A stretch of DNA of 64,000 bases from contig NZ_PDLO01000007.1 in the NCBI RefSeq assembly GCF_002631205.1, positions 124,001 through 188,000 on the forward strand. Reading direction: 5' to 3'. Numbering within the stretch: the first letter of the stretch is position 1; every line of letters starts with the position of its first letter. This document shows, piece after piece, positions 1 to 9,299 of the stretch. A program made the position numbers and the translations under genes. The notes beneath the pieces were generated by a model, which saw only the letters and a program-made list of their open reading frames with translations, ran no database searches and was not told the origin of the DNA. Origin of the DNA: Neolewinella marina (GTDB lineage Bacteria; Bacteroidota; Bacteroidia; Chitinophagales; Saprospiraceae).

Positions 1-678
1 GAGCTGGCCGCCCATTCGAACGGCCGGGTGGACGCCGTGGCGGCCTTGGCCCCCTATTACTTCCGGATTAGGACCCTGGACAGCCTTCTGACCTACTGCC
101 GGGAGATCGCGGTCTGTGCGCCGGATACGCCATTCTACTACTACCACATTCCCGTGCTGACCGGCGCGGACTTTGCCATGCGCGATTTTTTGGAGCGGGC
201 GGAGCGGGACATTCCCACCTTCGCGGGCATCAAGTATTCCGACGGCAACCTCACCGACTTCGGGGCCTGCGTCAGCTACGGCGACGGTGACTACCGCATC
301 CTGTTCGGGGTGGACGAGATGCTGGTCGACAGCCTCGCAGCCGGGGCCACGGGCTGGGTGGGCAGCACCTACAATCACCTGGCCCCCCTCTACCAAACCC
401 TGATCCGCCTGTACCGCAAGGGGGAAACCGACGCGGCGCGTCAGTTGCAGGAGAAGGCGGTGCGGTTCGTCCAGACGCTGGACGGGCAGTGCGGCTTCAA
501 CGGAGCCGGGAAGAGCTTCCTGCGGGAGGTCGGCCTCGACCTGGGCCCGAGCCGCTTTCCCCACCGCTCCCTGACGGAGGAGCAACGCGCTGCCGTAATG
601 GAGGTGCTGGAGCAGCTGGGAATCCTCCCTCACCTAAGCACTGTCCCCGCCTGGCCGGCAACCACTCCGGCTGAATAA
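1..678 (+). CDS. nanA: N-acetylneuraminate lyase (sialic acid aldolase), 5' end cut off
   Basis: Cleaves N-acetylneuraminate to N-acetylmannosamine and pyruvate in the cytoplasm, the first step of sialic acid catabolism. The reading frame is open from base 1, so the N-terminal part lies outside the window; about 225 codons remain of a family usually near 300. Seen: the YYYHIP segment, which carries the catalytic tyrosine of the DHDPS/NAL family, and FAGIKYSD, in which the lysine (codon 232-234) is the expected Schiff-base residue. Assignment to sialic acid lyase rather than dihydrodipicolinate synthase rests on these motifs plus the neighbouring sialidase, epimerase and mutarotase genes. It precedes SusC by 145 bases on the same strand, with an operator-like repeat between them. 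Confidence 0.88.
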   Translation, partial: ELAAHSNGRVDAVAALAPYYFRIRTLDSLLTYCREIAVCAPDTPFYYYHIPVLTGADFAMRDFLERAERDIPTFAGIKYSDGNLTDFGACVSYGDGDYRILFGVDEMLVDSLAAGATGWVGSTYNHLAPLYQTLIRLYRKGETDAARQLQEKAVRFVQTLDGQCGFNGAGKSFLREVGLDLGPSRFPHRSLTEEQRAAVMEVLEQLGILPHLSTVPAWPATTPAE

Positions 679-751
679 ACCACTTTTTCACTGACCCTGA
701 AATAGATAGCGCCACGCTAAAGGGAACTACCAATCGTAAAAAACACAAGTC

Positions 752-766
752 TTATGTATAACATAA
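752..766. promoter_or_regulatory. Inverted repeat, candidate operator of the GntR regulator
   Basis: TTATGT-ATA-ACATAA is a perfect 6-base inverted repeat around a 3-base centre, 57 bases before the SusC start. Its GT-N3-AC core is the known signature of FadR-subfamily GntR operators. A matching 13-base site sits before the epimerase gene (6478-6490). A TATCTTAG sequence at 780-787 resembles the -7 box used elsewhere in this window; if it is the promoter, the repeat would cover the -33 region, as expected for repression. Binding is inferred. Confidence 0.6.
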
Positions 767-823
767 TACTTGCAGTGCCTATCTTAGGGCGGTCTTAGTT
801 GAGGTCAATAAAAACTAGTACGT

Positions 824-3800
824 ATGAATCGGTCTAAAAAATCATTGCGCTTGCGGGTTCGTCCGGGCGGTCTGGTGGCGCCCCCGGCGCTGCTGATGTT
901 CCTCTTTCTATTGGTTGGGGCGAGTGCCTCCGGGCAGGAGCTGGAGGTGACGGGTACCGTTACCGATGCGGAAGGAATGCCGCTGCCCGGGGCCACGGTG
1001 TCGATCCAGGGCACTTCCCAGGGCACCCAGACCAACCTGGACGGCACCTATACCATTCCGGCACCGGCGGACGCGACCCTGGAATTCAGCTTCATCGGTT
1101 ACGCCACCCAGGCGGTGGAGGTAGCGGGCCGGTCGGTGATCACCGTCCAACTCGCGGAAGACGCCGCCACGCTGGGTGAAGTGGTCGTCACCGGCTACGG
1201 CAAGCAGTCGCGGGCGAAACTCACTACCTCCGTAGCCAAACTCGATAGCCGGGTGCTGGAAACCGCTACGCGGTCCAACGCAGCCACCGCCCTGCAGGGT
1301 ACGGTGGCCGGTTTGCGGGTCACCAACGTGACCGGGCAACCGGGGGCCACGCCGCAGATCATCCTGCGGGGCGGAACCAACTTCGACGGTTCGGGGGCAC
1401 CGCTGGTGCTGATCGACGGGATCCCCGGCAGTTTCTACGGGCTGAACACCGACGACATCGAGTCGATCGAGGTGCTGAAGGACGCGGCGGCCACCGCCAT
1501 CTACGGCGCGCGATCCGCGAACGGCGTCGTGCTGGTCACCACCAAGTCCGGCCGGGTGGGGCGTTCCAGCATCAGCTACAAGCAGCGGTACAGCGTGAAC
1601 CGGAAACGGGAAACGCCGGACTACATCGGCGGGGCCGACTTCATCCGCTACAACCGGCAAGGGGTGCAGTACTACCGCGAAGCCACCGGCAACGCCACCG
1701 GATTCGCGGCCTTCCTGGACGGGGCCTTAGCCTTCGGGACGGGGGGCAACACCACGAATTCGCCGTTTACGGTGCAGTTCCTGAACGACGACAACCGCTA
1801 CCTGCTCGGGCAGCCGGGGTGGGGCACGATAGCAGATCCCCTCGACCCGAGCCGCGAGATCCTCTTCTACGAGAACGACGTGAGCGACAACATCTACCAG
1901 AGCAGCCGTACCCTCGATCACTACCTCTCGGCCGACGGCGGCAACGAAAAGGGGACCTATTATCTCGGACTGGGCTATCTGGACAACGACGGACTGATCC
2001 TGGGCTCCGGCTTCAAGCGGTATTCGGGCAAGTTTTCCGCCTCCTACGAGGTGACGGACAAGCTCCGCGTGTCCTCCAACATCCTGTACACCCATTCCAA
2101 CCTGAACCAGAGTCCGCTGGGCAGCGACAACACGGTGTTCCGGCGCTTTGCCGGGCAGCCGCCTACCTCGCGCACCTATAACAACAACCCGGACGGGAGC
2201 CTGTCCACCGACCTGAATCCCGGCACCAACTCCGGCTTCGGTAACCCGCTCTACTACATCGACAAATTCGTCCGGAACAACCTGGAGCAGCGGCTGTCGG
2301 CCTCGGTGGGCCTCAACTACGACGTGGCCCCTGATCTGGTGCTGGCGGTTAACGGCAGCCACTTCACCATCAACAACCAGGATGCATCCTTCAACCGGGC
2401 CTACCTGAACGGCCGCACCCTCATCACGAGCCGTAATGCCTCGGCGAGCCTGGACCGGACGCTGCGCAACCAGCTCACCGGCACACTGAACTACACGAAG
2501 GACCTGAACGCCCACCACTTCGACCTGCTCCTGGGCGGGGAGTACTACCGCGACAACTTCTACACCCTGCGCGCCGCTACCCAGAAATCGCCCACTGATC
2601 TCATTGCCACCCTCAACGCCGGCAGTGAAGCGGACGGGGTTCCCAGCAGCTTTGAAACGGAGAACGTGATCGTCTCCAACTTCGGGCGGCTGAGCTACGA
2701 CTTTGCCAACAAGTACCTCGTGGGCCTGACCTACCGCTACGACGGTTCCTCCCGGCTAGGCAACAACAAGTACGGGTTCTTCCCGGGCGTCTCCCTGGGA
2801 TGGAACCTCACCCAGGAAAACTTCTTCCGCGACCTGCCGGTGGCGGATTGGGTCACCACCCTCAAGCCGCGCCTCAGCTACGGGGTGAACGGCAACCTGG
2901 AATCCCTCACGGGCAACTACGCCGTCTTCGGGTCCTACGGTTCCCAGGGGGTGTACGACGGGCAAACGGGCTACGCCAATACCGGCCTGCCGACGCTTGA
3001 CCTGCAGTGGGAGCGCTCCACTACCACAAACGTTGGCCTGGACCTGTCGCTGTTCGACTACCGCGTTACCCTGATTGCCGACTTCTTCATTCGCGACGTA
3101 AAGGACAAGATTGCGGACCTTACCCTGCCGTACTGGACGGGCTTCAGCTCCATCCGCACCAATAACGGTACCCTCCGCAACCGCGGCTTTGAGCTGCAGC
3201 TCACCACCGACGTCATCCGGAACGAACGGCTGCAGTGGCAGCTGCGGGGGACCGTATCGCGGAGCAAGAACTTCGTGATCAAGCTGCCCACCAACGATAA
3301 CGAGCTGAACCGTCAGGGCGGGGCGCTCATCTACGATCCGGCCACCGGCGAACCCACCTGGGTGGGGGGACTGCAGGAAGGACAGCGAGTAGGCAACGAC
3401 CTGGTGATCACCTACGTGCAGGACTACATCTACGCCGACGAAGCCGCCGTGTCGGCCCACGCCGAGCGAACCGACGTGCTGCTGCCCAACCCCAGCCAGC
3501 GCTACCCCGGCGACGTGGCCTGGGTGGACACCAACGGGGACAACGTCATCAATAGCCTTGATCGCCAAGTGATCGGCCGGACGACCCCCGACTGGATCGG
3601 CGGTATCTCTTCCAACCTGAAGTACGGCAATTTCGCCCTCTACGTGCAGACCGACTTCGCCACCGGCCACGTCATCTACAACCACATCCGCGGCAAGGGA
3701 CTGGCCCAGACCCAGGGCAACCTCAACCAGGATGCCCTCGTGCTCGACTCCTGGACCCCGCAAAACCGGAATACGGACGTGCCTCGCTTCGTCTTCGTAG

Positions 3801-4078
3801 ACGCCCAGCGCAACATCTTCCGCGGCAACGAGGGAGTGGTAAACAGCCGCTTCTGGGAGAAGGGGGATTACCTGGCCCTGCGGGAGGTTACCCTGAGCTA
3901 TACGGTGCCGGCCGCCACCCTGGGCAACCGGGTAGAGGGACTGAACCTCTTCCTCACCGGGGCCAACCTCCATTACTTCAAAGCCTACAGCGGCGACACC
4001 CCCGAAGTGGGGGGCTACCAGGCCGGGCAGTTCCCGGTACCCCGGGTCTACTCGGCGGGTCTGAACCTCACCTTCTAA
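824..4078 (+). CDS. SusC/RagA-type TonB-dependent outer membrane transporter
   Basis: Outer membrane beta-barrel that, with its SusD partner, imports oligosaccharides using TonB energy. The 1084-residue length is typical. Seen: signal peptide (about 1-38), a carboxypeptidase-regulatory-like beta domain (about 41-115, GTVTDAEGMPLPGATV), the GEVVVTGYGKQ segment at about 118, and a plug domain with LIDGIPG and SIEVLKDAAATAIYGARSANG, followed by the barrel ending in NLTF. The SusD gene follows after 10 bases. From the context the substrate is probably sialylated or other amino-sugar glycans; this is inferred. An operator-like repeat lies upstream. ATG 824 is chosen because it directly opens the signal peptide. 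Confidence 0.95.
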   Translation: MNRSKKSLRLRVRPGGLVAPPALLMFLFLLVGASASGQELEVTGTVTDAEGMPLPGATVSIQGTSQGTQTNLDGTYTIPAPADATLEFSFIGYATQAVEVAGRSVITVQLAEDAATLGEVVVTGYGKQSRAKLTTSVAKLDSRVLETATRSNAATALQGTVAGLRVTNVTGQPGATPQIILRGGTNFDGSGAPLVLIDGIPGSFYGLNTDDIESIEVLKDAAATAIYGARSANGVVLVTTKSGRVGRSSISYKQRYSVNRKRETPDYIGGADFIRYNRQGVQYYREATGNATGFAAFLDGALAFGTGGNTTNSPFTVQFLNDDNRYLLGQPGWGTIADPLDPSREILFYENDVSDNIYQSSRTLDHYLSADGGNEKGTYYLGLGYLDNDGLILGSGFKRYSGKFSASYEVTDKLRVSSNILYTHSNLNQSPLGSDNTVFRRFAGQPPTSRTYNNNPDGSLSTDLNPGTNSGFGNPLYYIDKFVRNNLEQRLSASVGLNYDVAPDLVLAVNGSHFTINNQDASFNRAYLNGRTLITSRNASASLDRTLRNQLTGTLNYTKDLNAHHFDLLLGGEYYRDNFYTLRAATQKSPTDLIATLNAGSEADGVPSSFETENVIVSNFGRLSYDFANKYLVGLTYRYDGSSRLGNNKYGFFPGVSLGWNLTQENFFRDLPVADWVTTLKPRLSYGVNGNLESLTGNYAVFGSYGSQGVYDGQTGYANTGLPTLDLQWERSTTTNVGLDLSLFDYRVTLIADFFIRDVKDKIADLTLPYWTGFSSIRTNNGTLRNRGFELQLTTDVIRNERLQWQLRGTVSRSKNFVIKLPTNDNELNRQGGALIYDPATGEPTWVGGLQEGQRVGNDLVITYVQDYIYADEAAVSAHAERTDVLLPNPSQRYPGDVAWVDTNGDNVINSLDRQVIGRTTPDWIGGISSNLKYGNFALYVQTDFATGHVIYNHIRGKGLAQTQGNLNQDALVLDSWTPQNRNTDVPRFVFVDAQRNIFRGNEGVVNSRFWEKGDYLALREVTLSYTVPAATLGNRVEGLNLFLTGANLHYFKAYSGDTPEVGGYQAGQFPVPRVYSAGLNLTF

Positions 4079-4088
4079 AATTCAAGCC

Positions 4089-5594
4089 ATGAGATACCTC
4101 TATATCACCGTCGCTTTCTTCCTCCTGACCGCCTGCGAGCGGCAACTCGAGCTGGTGGCCCCCAGCGAACTCACCGTGGAGGGGTTCTGGGATACCGAAA
4201 ACGGGGCCCGCGCCGCCCACTCCGGGCTCTACGGCACCCTGCGATCCAGTCACTCCACCCTGTGGCTGCTTGGGGAAATCCGCAGCGACGTATGGGGCGG
4301 ACAGACCTTTGAGTCGCCCTCCAACCTCGACCTGATCGAATCCAACATCAGCATCGCCAACGCACCCTTCGGTGGATGGGCGGGGCTGTACACCAATATT
4401 CACCGCCTGAACGACTTCATCGCCAACCTGCCGGAGGTAAACTTCAACCGCAGTGAAGACCGGGACCACATGCTGGGGCAGGCCTACGGACTGCGGGCGT
4501 TCTACTACTATACCCTACTGAAAACCTGGGGAGCGGTGCCCCTCACCACGGAGCCCCTGGCGACCACCGACCCCGAAGGCCTGAGCAAACCGCGGGCCCT
4601 GGAGTCGGAGGTGATGGCCCAGATCAAGGCCGACCTGGAGGCCTCCCTGCAATTTTTCGGGGATGATGGCTCATTCTGGAACGGTCAGCGGATCTACTGG
4701 TCGAAAGCCGCCACCCTCGCCCTGATGGGCGATGCCTACCTCTGGTCGGGCACCCTGCTGAACGGCGGCGCAGATGACTACCGGGAGGCCAAAGCCGCCC
4801 TGCTGGCCGTGGGTGACCTGGACGTGGGCCTGCTGGACGACTACGCCGACCTCTGGACTCCCGGCAGCGAGAACAACCGGGAATTCATCTTCGCCCTGAA
4901 CTACGAGCGGGACGAAGCGACCAACTTCTATTCCCTGATGACGGGGCGCTCCACGGAGATCCAGCCGCAGTTTGCCAGCGACGGTTCCTCGATGGCCGAC
5001 TACATCGTGAACGGCGCCAACCGGTACGGACCCTCGGAAAAGACCCTGCTGCTAACCGACGACAACGACGATACCCGCAAGGCGGCCACCTTCCTTCGTC
5101 TCTACTCCGACGACAACGGGGGAGCGGGCTACGCCCAGTTCACCCCCGAGCCCTACTTCGGTTCGGTGATCAATAAGTTCGACGGCAACGTCGACGAGAG
5201 CATTCGTGTCATGGACAACAACGTGCCCCTGTACCGCTACGCCGACGTACTGCTGATGCTGGCGGAGGCCAAAAACCTGCTGGGTGAAGATCCTTCTGAG
5301 GAGATCAACCGCGTCCGGGAGCGGGCCTACGGGTCGGCGTACGATCCCCAGCGCCACGGCTTCGAAAATGGCGGCCAGACGGAGAACACCCGGGCGATCC
5401 TCGACGAACGCTACAAGGAGTTTATCGCCGAGGGTAAGCGCTGGTGGGACCTGTGCCGCGCCGGGGACCAGTACGTGATCGACAACGTCGCCTTCCTGGA
5501 CGCCGACGAGCAATACAAGTTGCTGCTGCCCATCACCCTGGACATGATCGGGCGCAACCCCCTGCTGGAGCAAACACCCGGTTACTCGGAATAG
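4089..5594 (+). CDS. SusD/RagB-type glycan-binding surface lipoprotein
   Basis: Surface-exposed lipoprotein that caps the SusC barrel and captures the glycan. The 501 residues start with a lipoprotein signal whose lipobox is LTAC (Cys16). Conserved SusD features are visible: the RAAHSGLYGTL segment near the N-terminus, QAYGLRAFYYYTLLKTWGAVPL at about 137-158, the YRYADVLLMLAEAKN helix, and the C-terminal ERYKEFIAEGKRWWDLCR block. It lies 10 bases downstream of SusC and is surely cotranscribed with it. Its stop codon is 6 bases from that of the convergent GntR gene. Confidence 0.95.
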   Translation: MRYLYITVAFFLLTACERQLELVAPSELTVEGFWDTENGARAAHSGLYGTLRSSHSTLWLLGEIRSDVWGGQTFESPSNLDLIESNISIANAPFGGWAGLYTNIHRLNDFIANLPEVNFNRSEDRDHMLGQAYGLRAFYYYTLLKTWGAVPLTTEPLATTDPEGLSKPRALESEVMAQIKADLEASLQFFGDDGSFWNGQRIYWSKAATLALMGDAYLWSGTLLNGGADDYREAKAALLAVGDLDVGLLDDYADLWTPGSENNREFIFALNYERDEATNFYSLMTGRSTEIQPQFASDGSSMADYIVNGANRYGPSEKTLLLTDDNDDTRKAATFLRLYSDDNGGAGYAQFTPEPYFGSVINKFDGNVDESIRVMDNNVPLYRYADVLLMLAEAKNLLGEDPSEEINRVRERAYGSAYDPQRHGFENGGQTENTRAILDERYKEFIAEGKRWWDLCRAGDQYVIDNVAFLDADEQYKLLLPITLDMIGRNPLLEQTPGYSE

Positions 5595-5609
5595 GCCGCC
5601 TTAGCGGCC
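5594..5609. terminator. Hairpin between convergent SusD and GntR genes
   Basis: GGCCGC-CTTA-GCGGCC is a perfect 6-base stem with a 4-base loop. It spans the stop codons of both convergent genes. No T-run follows on either strand, so it is at best a weak or factor-assisted bidirectional terminator. Confidence 0.4.
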
Positions 5610-6329
5610 CCCCGTCTTGAGGGCATGGTCGAAATGGGGTTCCAGGTGCCGGCGCATGGCATTGCGGAACGTTTCGGGCGTGCCCTCGCGCAGGGTTTCC
5701 AGCAGCATACGGTGGGAGACGAACTCCCCTTCGGAGTAGTGGTAATCGTCCAAGTTGGTGTTTTCGGTGTCCTTCAGGTAAACGTAGTTGAAGACCGGAA
5801 GCAGCAGGTCCTGGAATTTCTGTAGGGTAACGTTGTTTGACATTTGGTACAGCTTGCCGTGAAAGGCAATTTCCTTGTCCAGGCTGAAGCGGATCTGATG
5901 GGTATCGGTAGCCTCCTCCGCGGCCACTATTTTTTCGAGCTCGTCCAGGTCTTCTTCGTTGCGGTTCTCGAAGAGGAAGTCGGCCATGCCCATTTCCAGG
6001 ATGAGCCGCAGTTCGAACAGTTGCTTGAGGGTGTCTTCCCCGAGCAGGGTGGGGTCCAGAATCCGGGCAAAATTGTTGATGATGTCGGGCTGCTTCAGGA
6101 TCATGCCCCGCCGCTTCTTGGACTCTACCAGACCCAGCGTGCGGAGGCGCAGGAGGGCTTCGCGGACCACGGTGCGACTTACCCCGAGAGAAGTGGCGAA
6201 GTCAATCTCCTTTGGGATGGCGTCACCGGGAACGAGCTTGTTCTCCTTGAAGAACATCAGCAGGCGGGTTTCCACCTTGTCCACCAGCGACTCCGTACCG
6301 AGGGGTTCCAGTTTCTTCAGCTTTTTCAT
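5601..6329 (-). CDS. GntR family regulator, FadR subfamily (NanR-like role)
   Basis: A 242-residue transcription factor. Residues about 12-80 form the winged helix-turn-helix (PKEIDFATSLGVSRTVVREA, then LRTLGLVESKKRRGMIL), and about 95-235 an all-helical FCD ligand domain. Asp151, His157, His206 and His228 fit the metal- or ligand-binding set of FCD domains. E. coli NanR belongs to the same subfamily, and this gene sits inside the sialic acid locus, divergent from the epimerase gene and convergent with SusD. I infer that it represses both arms through the TATGT-N3-ACATA repeats at 752-766 and 6478-6490, with a sialic acid or ManNAc-derived ligand. A uronate or other acid ligand is possible, since many FCD regulators respond to those. 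Confidence 0.85.
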   Translation of the reverse strand: MKKLKKLEPLGTESLVDKVETRLLMFFKENKLVPGDAIPKEIDFATSLGVSRTVVREALLRLRTLGLVESKKRRGMILKQPDIINNFARILDPTLLGEDTLKQLFELRLILEMGMADFLFENRNEEDLDELEKIVAAEEATDTHQIRFSLDKEIAFHGKLYQMSNNVTLQKFQDLLLPVFNYVYLKDTENTNLDDYHYSEGEFVSHRMLLETLREGTPETFRNAMRRHLEPHFDHALKTGGR

Positions 6330-6466
6330 AATGATCTTGTCTCTGTCTTGCCGACGGACACCGCCGGAGGGTTGGTTGATTTTCGTTGGCCGCCCCTTTC
6401 CCGGGAATAATGCGCCCTAAGGCATAAAGGATGGGAACCGACACGGCGAAGAACGGGAAAAAATAC

Positions 6467-6490
6467 TACATTTGTATTATGTCATACATA
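6467..6490 (+). promoter_or_regulatory. Promoter box with overlapping operator-like repeat before epimerase gene
   Basis: TACATTTG at 6467-6474 matches the Bacteroidota -7 consensus TAnnTTTG exactly. Directly after it, TATGT-CAT-ACATA (6478-6490) is an inverted repeat of the same form as 752-766. Transcription would begin inside the repeat, and the start codon is at 6495, so a bound repressor would block initiation and the leader would be only about 10-15 bases. No clear -33 TTG element is seen. Confidence 0.6.
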
Positions 6491-6494
6491 TAAT

Positions 6495-7688
6495 ATGAGC
6501 TACGCATCGCTTTACCAACGGTCCTTGCTGGACGATGTTCTTCCGTTCTGGGAACGGCATTCGCCCGATCCGGAGCATGGGGGCTACTTCAGCTGCCTGA
6601 CGCGGGAGGGGAAAGTCTACGACACTGACAAGTTCATCTGGCTACAGGGGCGGCAGGCGTGGCTGTTTGCTTCCCTCTATAACCGGCAGGAGGCGCGCCC
6701 GGAATGGCTCGAACTGGCCCGCTCCGGGGTGGAGTTCCTGCGGCGGTTCGGGATGGACGCCGCGGGCGACCATTACTTTGCTGTCACGCGGGAAGGAAAA
6801 CCGCTGGTCCAACCCTATAATATCTTTTCCGACTGCTTCGCCGCCATGGCCTACAGCCAGTACGGCAAGGCCGCGGGCGACGATACCTACCGGGCACTCG
6901 CCCGCAGCACTTACGCCCGCATCCTCAAACGGGCGGACAACCCGAAGGGCGGCTACGAGAAAAGTACCGGGGTGCGAAAACTGCGGGGTTTTGCCCTGCC
7001 GATGATCCTGTCTAATCTGGTACTGGAGCTGGAGGACGTGCTGGCGCCCGCCCACGTGGAGGCTGCCCTCGACCGAAGCGTCTACGAAGTGATGGAGGTG
7101 TTCCTGCGGCCCGATAGTGGGCTGATCCACGAGTTTGTCGACCAGGATGGCACCCTGCACGACAGCATGGACGGCCGGCTGATCAATCCCGGTCACGGTA
7201 TCGAAGCCATGTGGTTTATGATGGACATTGGCCAGCGACGGAACGACCCCGTCCTGATCGACCGGGCGGCCCGGACGGTGGTCCGTACCCTCGAGTTTGC
7301 CTGGGATACTCGCTACGGTGGCATTTACTACTTTATTGATGCTCAGGGATATCCAACCCAGCAACTGGAGTGGTACCAGAAGCTGTGGTGGGTCCACCTG
7401 GAAACCCTCGTAGCCCTGTCCAAGGCTTGGTCCATTACCGGCGATGACACCATCCGCAAGTGGTACGAACGGGTCCACGAATACACCTGGAAACACTTCC
7501 CGGACCCCCAATACGGAGAATGGTACGGCTACCTCAACCGTCGCGGGGAGCCGCTGCTGACCCTCAAAGGAGGCAAGTGGAAAGGGTGCTTCCACGTGCC
7601 CCGCGCGCTGTGGCAGTGCGCCCGCGCATTTGAGACCCTGGAAAGGCAAACCGCGCCCCCGGCATCCATCGATCAAACCCCGACCTAA
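6495..7688 (+). CDS. N-acylglucosamine 2-epimerase (AGE/RnBP family)
   Basis: Interconverts N-acetylmannosamine and N-acetylglucosamine, the step after sialic acid lyase in the Bacteroides-type pathway, which acts on free sugars rather than the 6-phosphates. The 397 residues match the family length (about 390-400). Seen: the DKFIWLQGRQAWLF block near residue 45, NPGHGIEAMWFMMD with His234, WWVHLETL, and the C-terminal GGKWKGCFHVPRALW with His367; the two histidines correspond to the catalytic pair known for this alpha6/alpha6 barrel. It starts the right arm of the locus and is followed 12 bases later by the sialidase. A cellobiose epimerase is a less likely alternative given the context. Confidence 0.9.
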   Translation: MSYASLYQRSLLDDVLPFWERHSPDPEHGGYFSCLTREGKVYDTDKFIWLQGRQAWLFASLYNRQEARPEWLELARSGVEFLRRFGMDAAGDHYFAVTREGKPLVQPYNIFSDCFAAMAYSQYGKAAGDDTYRALARSTYARILKRADNPKGGYEKSTGVRKLRGFALPMILSNLVLELEDVLAPAHVEAALDRSVYEVMEVFLRPDSGLIHEFVDQDGTLHDSMDGRLINPGHGIEAMWFMMDIGQRRNDPVLIDRAARTVVRTLEFAWDTRYGGIYYFIDAQGYPTQQLEWYQKLWWVHLETLVALSKAWSITGDDTIRKWYERVHEYTWKHFPDPQYGEWYGYLNRRGEPLLTLKGGKWKGCFHVPRALWQCARAFETLERQTAPPASIDQTPT

Positions 7689-7700
7689 ACTTCCCCCCCA

Positions 7701-9296
7701 ATGAAAATACTGCTTAGCCTGATCCTCCCCCTGCTGGTCCTCCCCGTGCTCACATCCTGTCAGGGACGGCCGGCGAAATCGCCGATAACCGTGGAGGCAC
7801 GACAGCCCCGGCTGCCAGTCCTGTCCGGCAAGGCCCGCAACAAGGTCCTGGTGAGTAAAGTGGAAGTACCGGCGGCTGCCGGCCCCGTCACGGTGACGGC
7901 GCTGGACATCAGTCTGGAAGGCACGACCCGGCTAGCCGATATAAAGCGGGTAGAAGTGCTATACAGTCCTACGGACGAGTTCGCGGACGCCCGGGTGTTT
8001 GGCTCCAGGTCCGACGTCCGGGATGACCTGACCGTTCTGGGGGAGCAATCCCTTGATGCCGGCACGAACTACTTCTGGTTGTCCGTGGAGCTTAAAGGGA
8101 CGCCCGAGCTGTCGCACCGCATCGCGGCTACCCTAAATGAGTTGCACTTCACTGACGGCAGCAAAGTGCCGGTAGCCACCGACCCGGCTTCCCGGCCCCA
8201 GCGGATCGGGGTGGCCCTGCGGCAGCACGGGGACGATGGGGTGGATACCTACCGTATTCCGGGGCTGGCCACGACAAACGAGGGCACCCTGATCGCGGTG
8301 TACGACGTGCGCTACGACGACCCGGTGGACCTGCAGGAGAACATTGACGTAGGACTGAGCCGCAGCACCGACGGCGGTCAGAGCTGGGAGCAGATGAAAA
8401 TCATCATGGACATGGGAACCTACGGGGGACTCCCGGAGGACCAGAACGGGATTGGCGATCCGGCCGTGCTCGTAGACCGCAATACGAATACCATCTGGGT
8501 TGCCAGTCTCTGGTTCCACGGTCACCCCGGCGAGCGGGCCTGGAATGCCTCGGCCCCCGGGCTGGCGCCCGCGGAGACCGGGCAACTCATGCTGGTCAAG
8601 AGCGAGGACGACGGGCTGACCTGGTCGGACCCCATCAACGTGACCCCCCAGCTCAAGCATCCGGACTGGCAGCTGTTCTTCAACGGGCCGGGCAGCGGCA
8701 TCACCCTGGAGGACGGCACCCTCGTCTTCGCCGCCCAGTACAAGGACGCGGACCGGGTGCCCCATTCGACGATCATCTACAGCAAGGACGGCGGGAAGAA
8801 CTGGTCGGTAGGCACCGGCGCCAAATCGGAAACCACCGAAGCCCAGGTGGTGGAGCTTTCCGATGGCTCCCTGATGCTCAACATGCGCGACGACCGCAAC
8901 CGGGCCAACCGCCAGGATTCCCTCAACGGGCGTTCGGTGGCCATCACCCGCGACCTGGGGGCTACCTGGACCGAGCACCCCACCTCGCGCAGTGCCCTGC
9001 CGGCCTCCAACTGCATGGCCAGCATCATCGGCGTCGACCATCCGGAACGGGGCAAGCTGCTGTTCTTTTCCAACCCGAACACGAAGGTCAATCGCGACCA
9101 CATCACGGTGAAAACCAGCCTCGACGACGGGATGACCTGGCCGACCGCCCACCAACTCGAACTGTACGAGGAGAACACCTACGGCTACTCCTGCCTCACC
9201 CGCATCGACGAGCACCACATCGGCATCCTTTACGAGGGCAGCAAGGAACTGTACTTCGAGAAGATCCACCTGGATGAATTGCTAAACGAGGAATAG
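7701..9296 (+). CDS. Exo-alpha-sialidase, lipoprotein, GH33
   Basis: Releases terminal sialic acids from glycans at the cell envelope. The 531 residues begin with a lipoprotein signal (lipobox LTSC, Cys20), then an N-terminal beta domain (about 30-165) as in Bacteroides sialidases, then the six-bladed propeller. Seen: the YRIP motif (184-187) with the catalytic-triad arginine, YDVRYDD at 201-207 with the acid/base aspartate, five Asp boxes (about 222, 301, 361, 416 and 473, pattern S/T-x-D-x-G-x-x-W), TTEAQVVEL near 380, and NTYGYS near 492 for the nucleophile tyrosine. It is cotranscribed with the epimerase upstream and the GH20 enzyme downstream. Confidence 0.93.
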   Translation: MKILLSLILPLLVLPVLTSCQGRPAKSPITVEARQPRLPVLSGKARNKVLVSKVEVPAAAGPVTVTALDISLEGTTRLADIKRVEVLYSPTDEFADARVFGSRSDVRDDLTVLGEQSLDAGTNYFWLSVELKGTPELSHRIAATLNELHFTDGSKVPVATDPASRPQRIGVALRQHGDDGVDTYRIPGLATTNEGTLIAVYDVRYDDPVDLQENIDVGLSRSTDGGQSWEQMKIIMDMGTYGGLPEDQNGIGDPAVLVDRNTNTIWVASLWFHGHPGERAWNASAPGLAPAETGQLMLVKSEDDGLTWSDPINVTPQLKHPDWQLFFNGPGSGITLEDGTLVFAAQYKDADRVPHSTIIYSKDGGKNWSVGTGAKSETTEAQVVELSDGSLMLNMRDDRNRANRQDSLNGRSVAITRDLGATWTEHPTSRSALPASNCMASIIGVDHPERGKLLFFSNPNTKVNRDHITVKTSLDDGMTWPTAHQLELYEENTYGYSCLTRIDEHHIGILYEGSKELYFEKIHLDELLNEE

Positions 9297-9299
9297 CCG

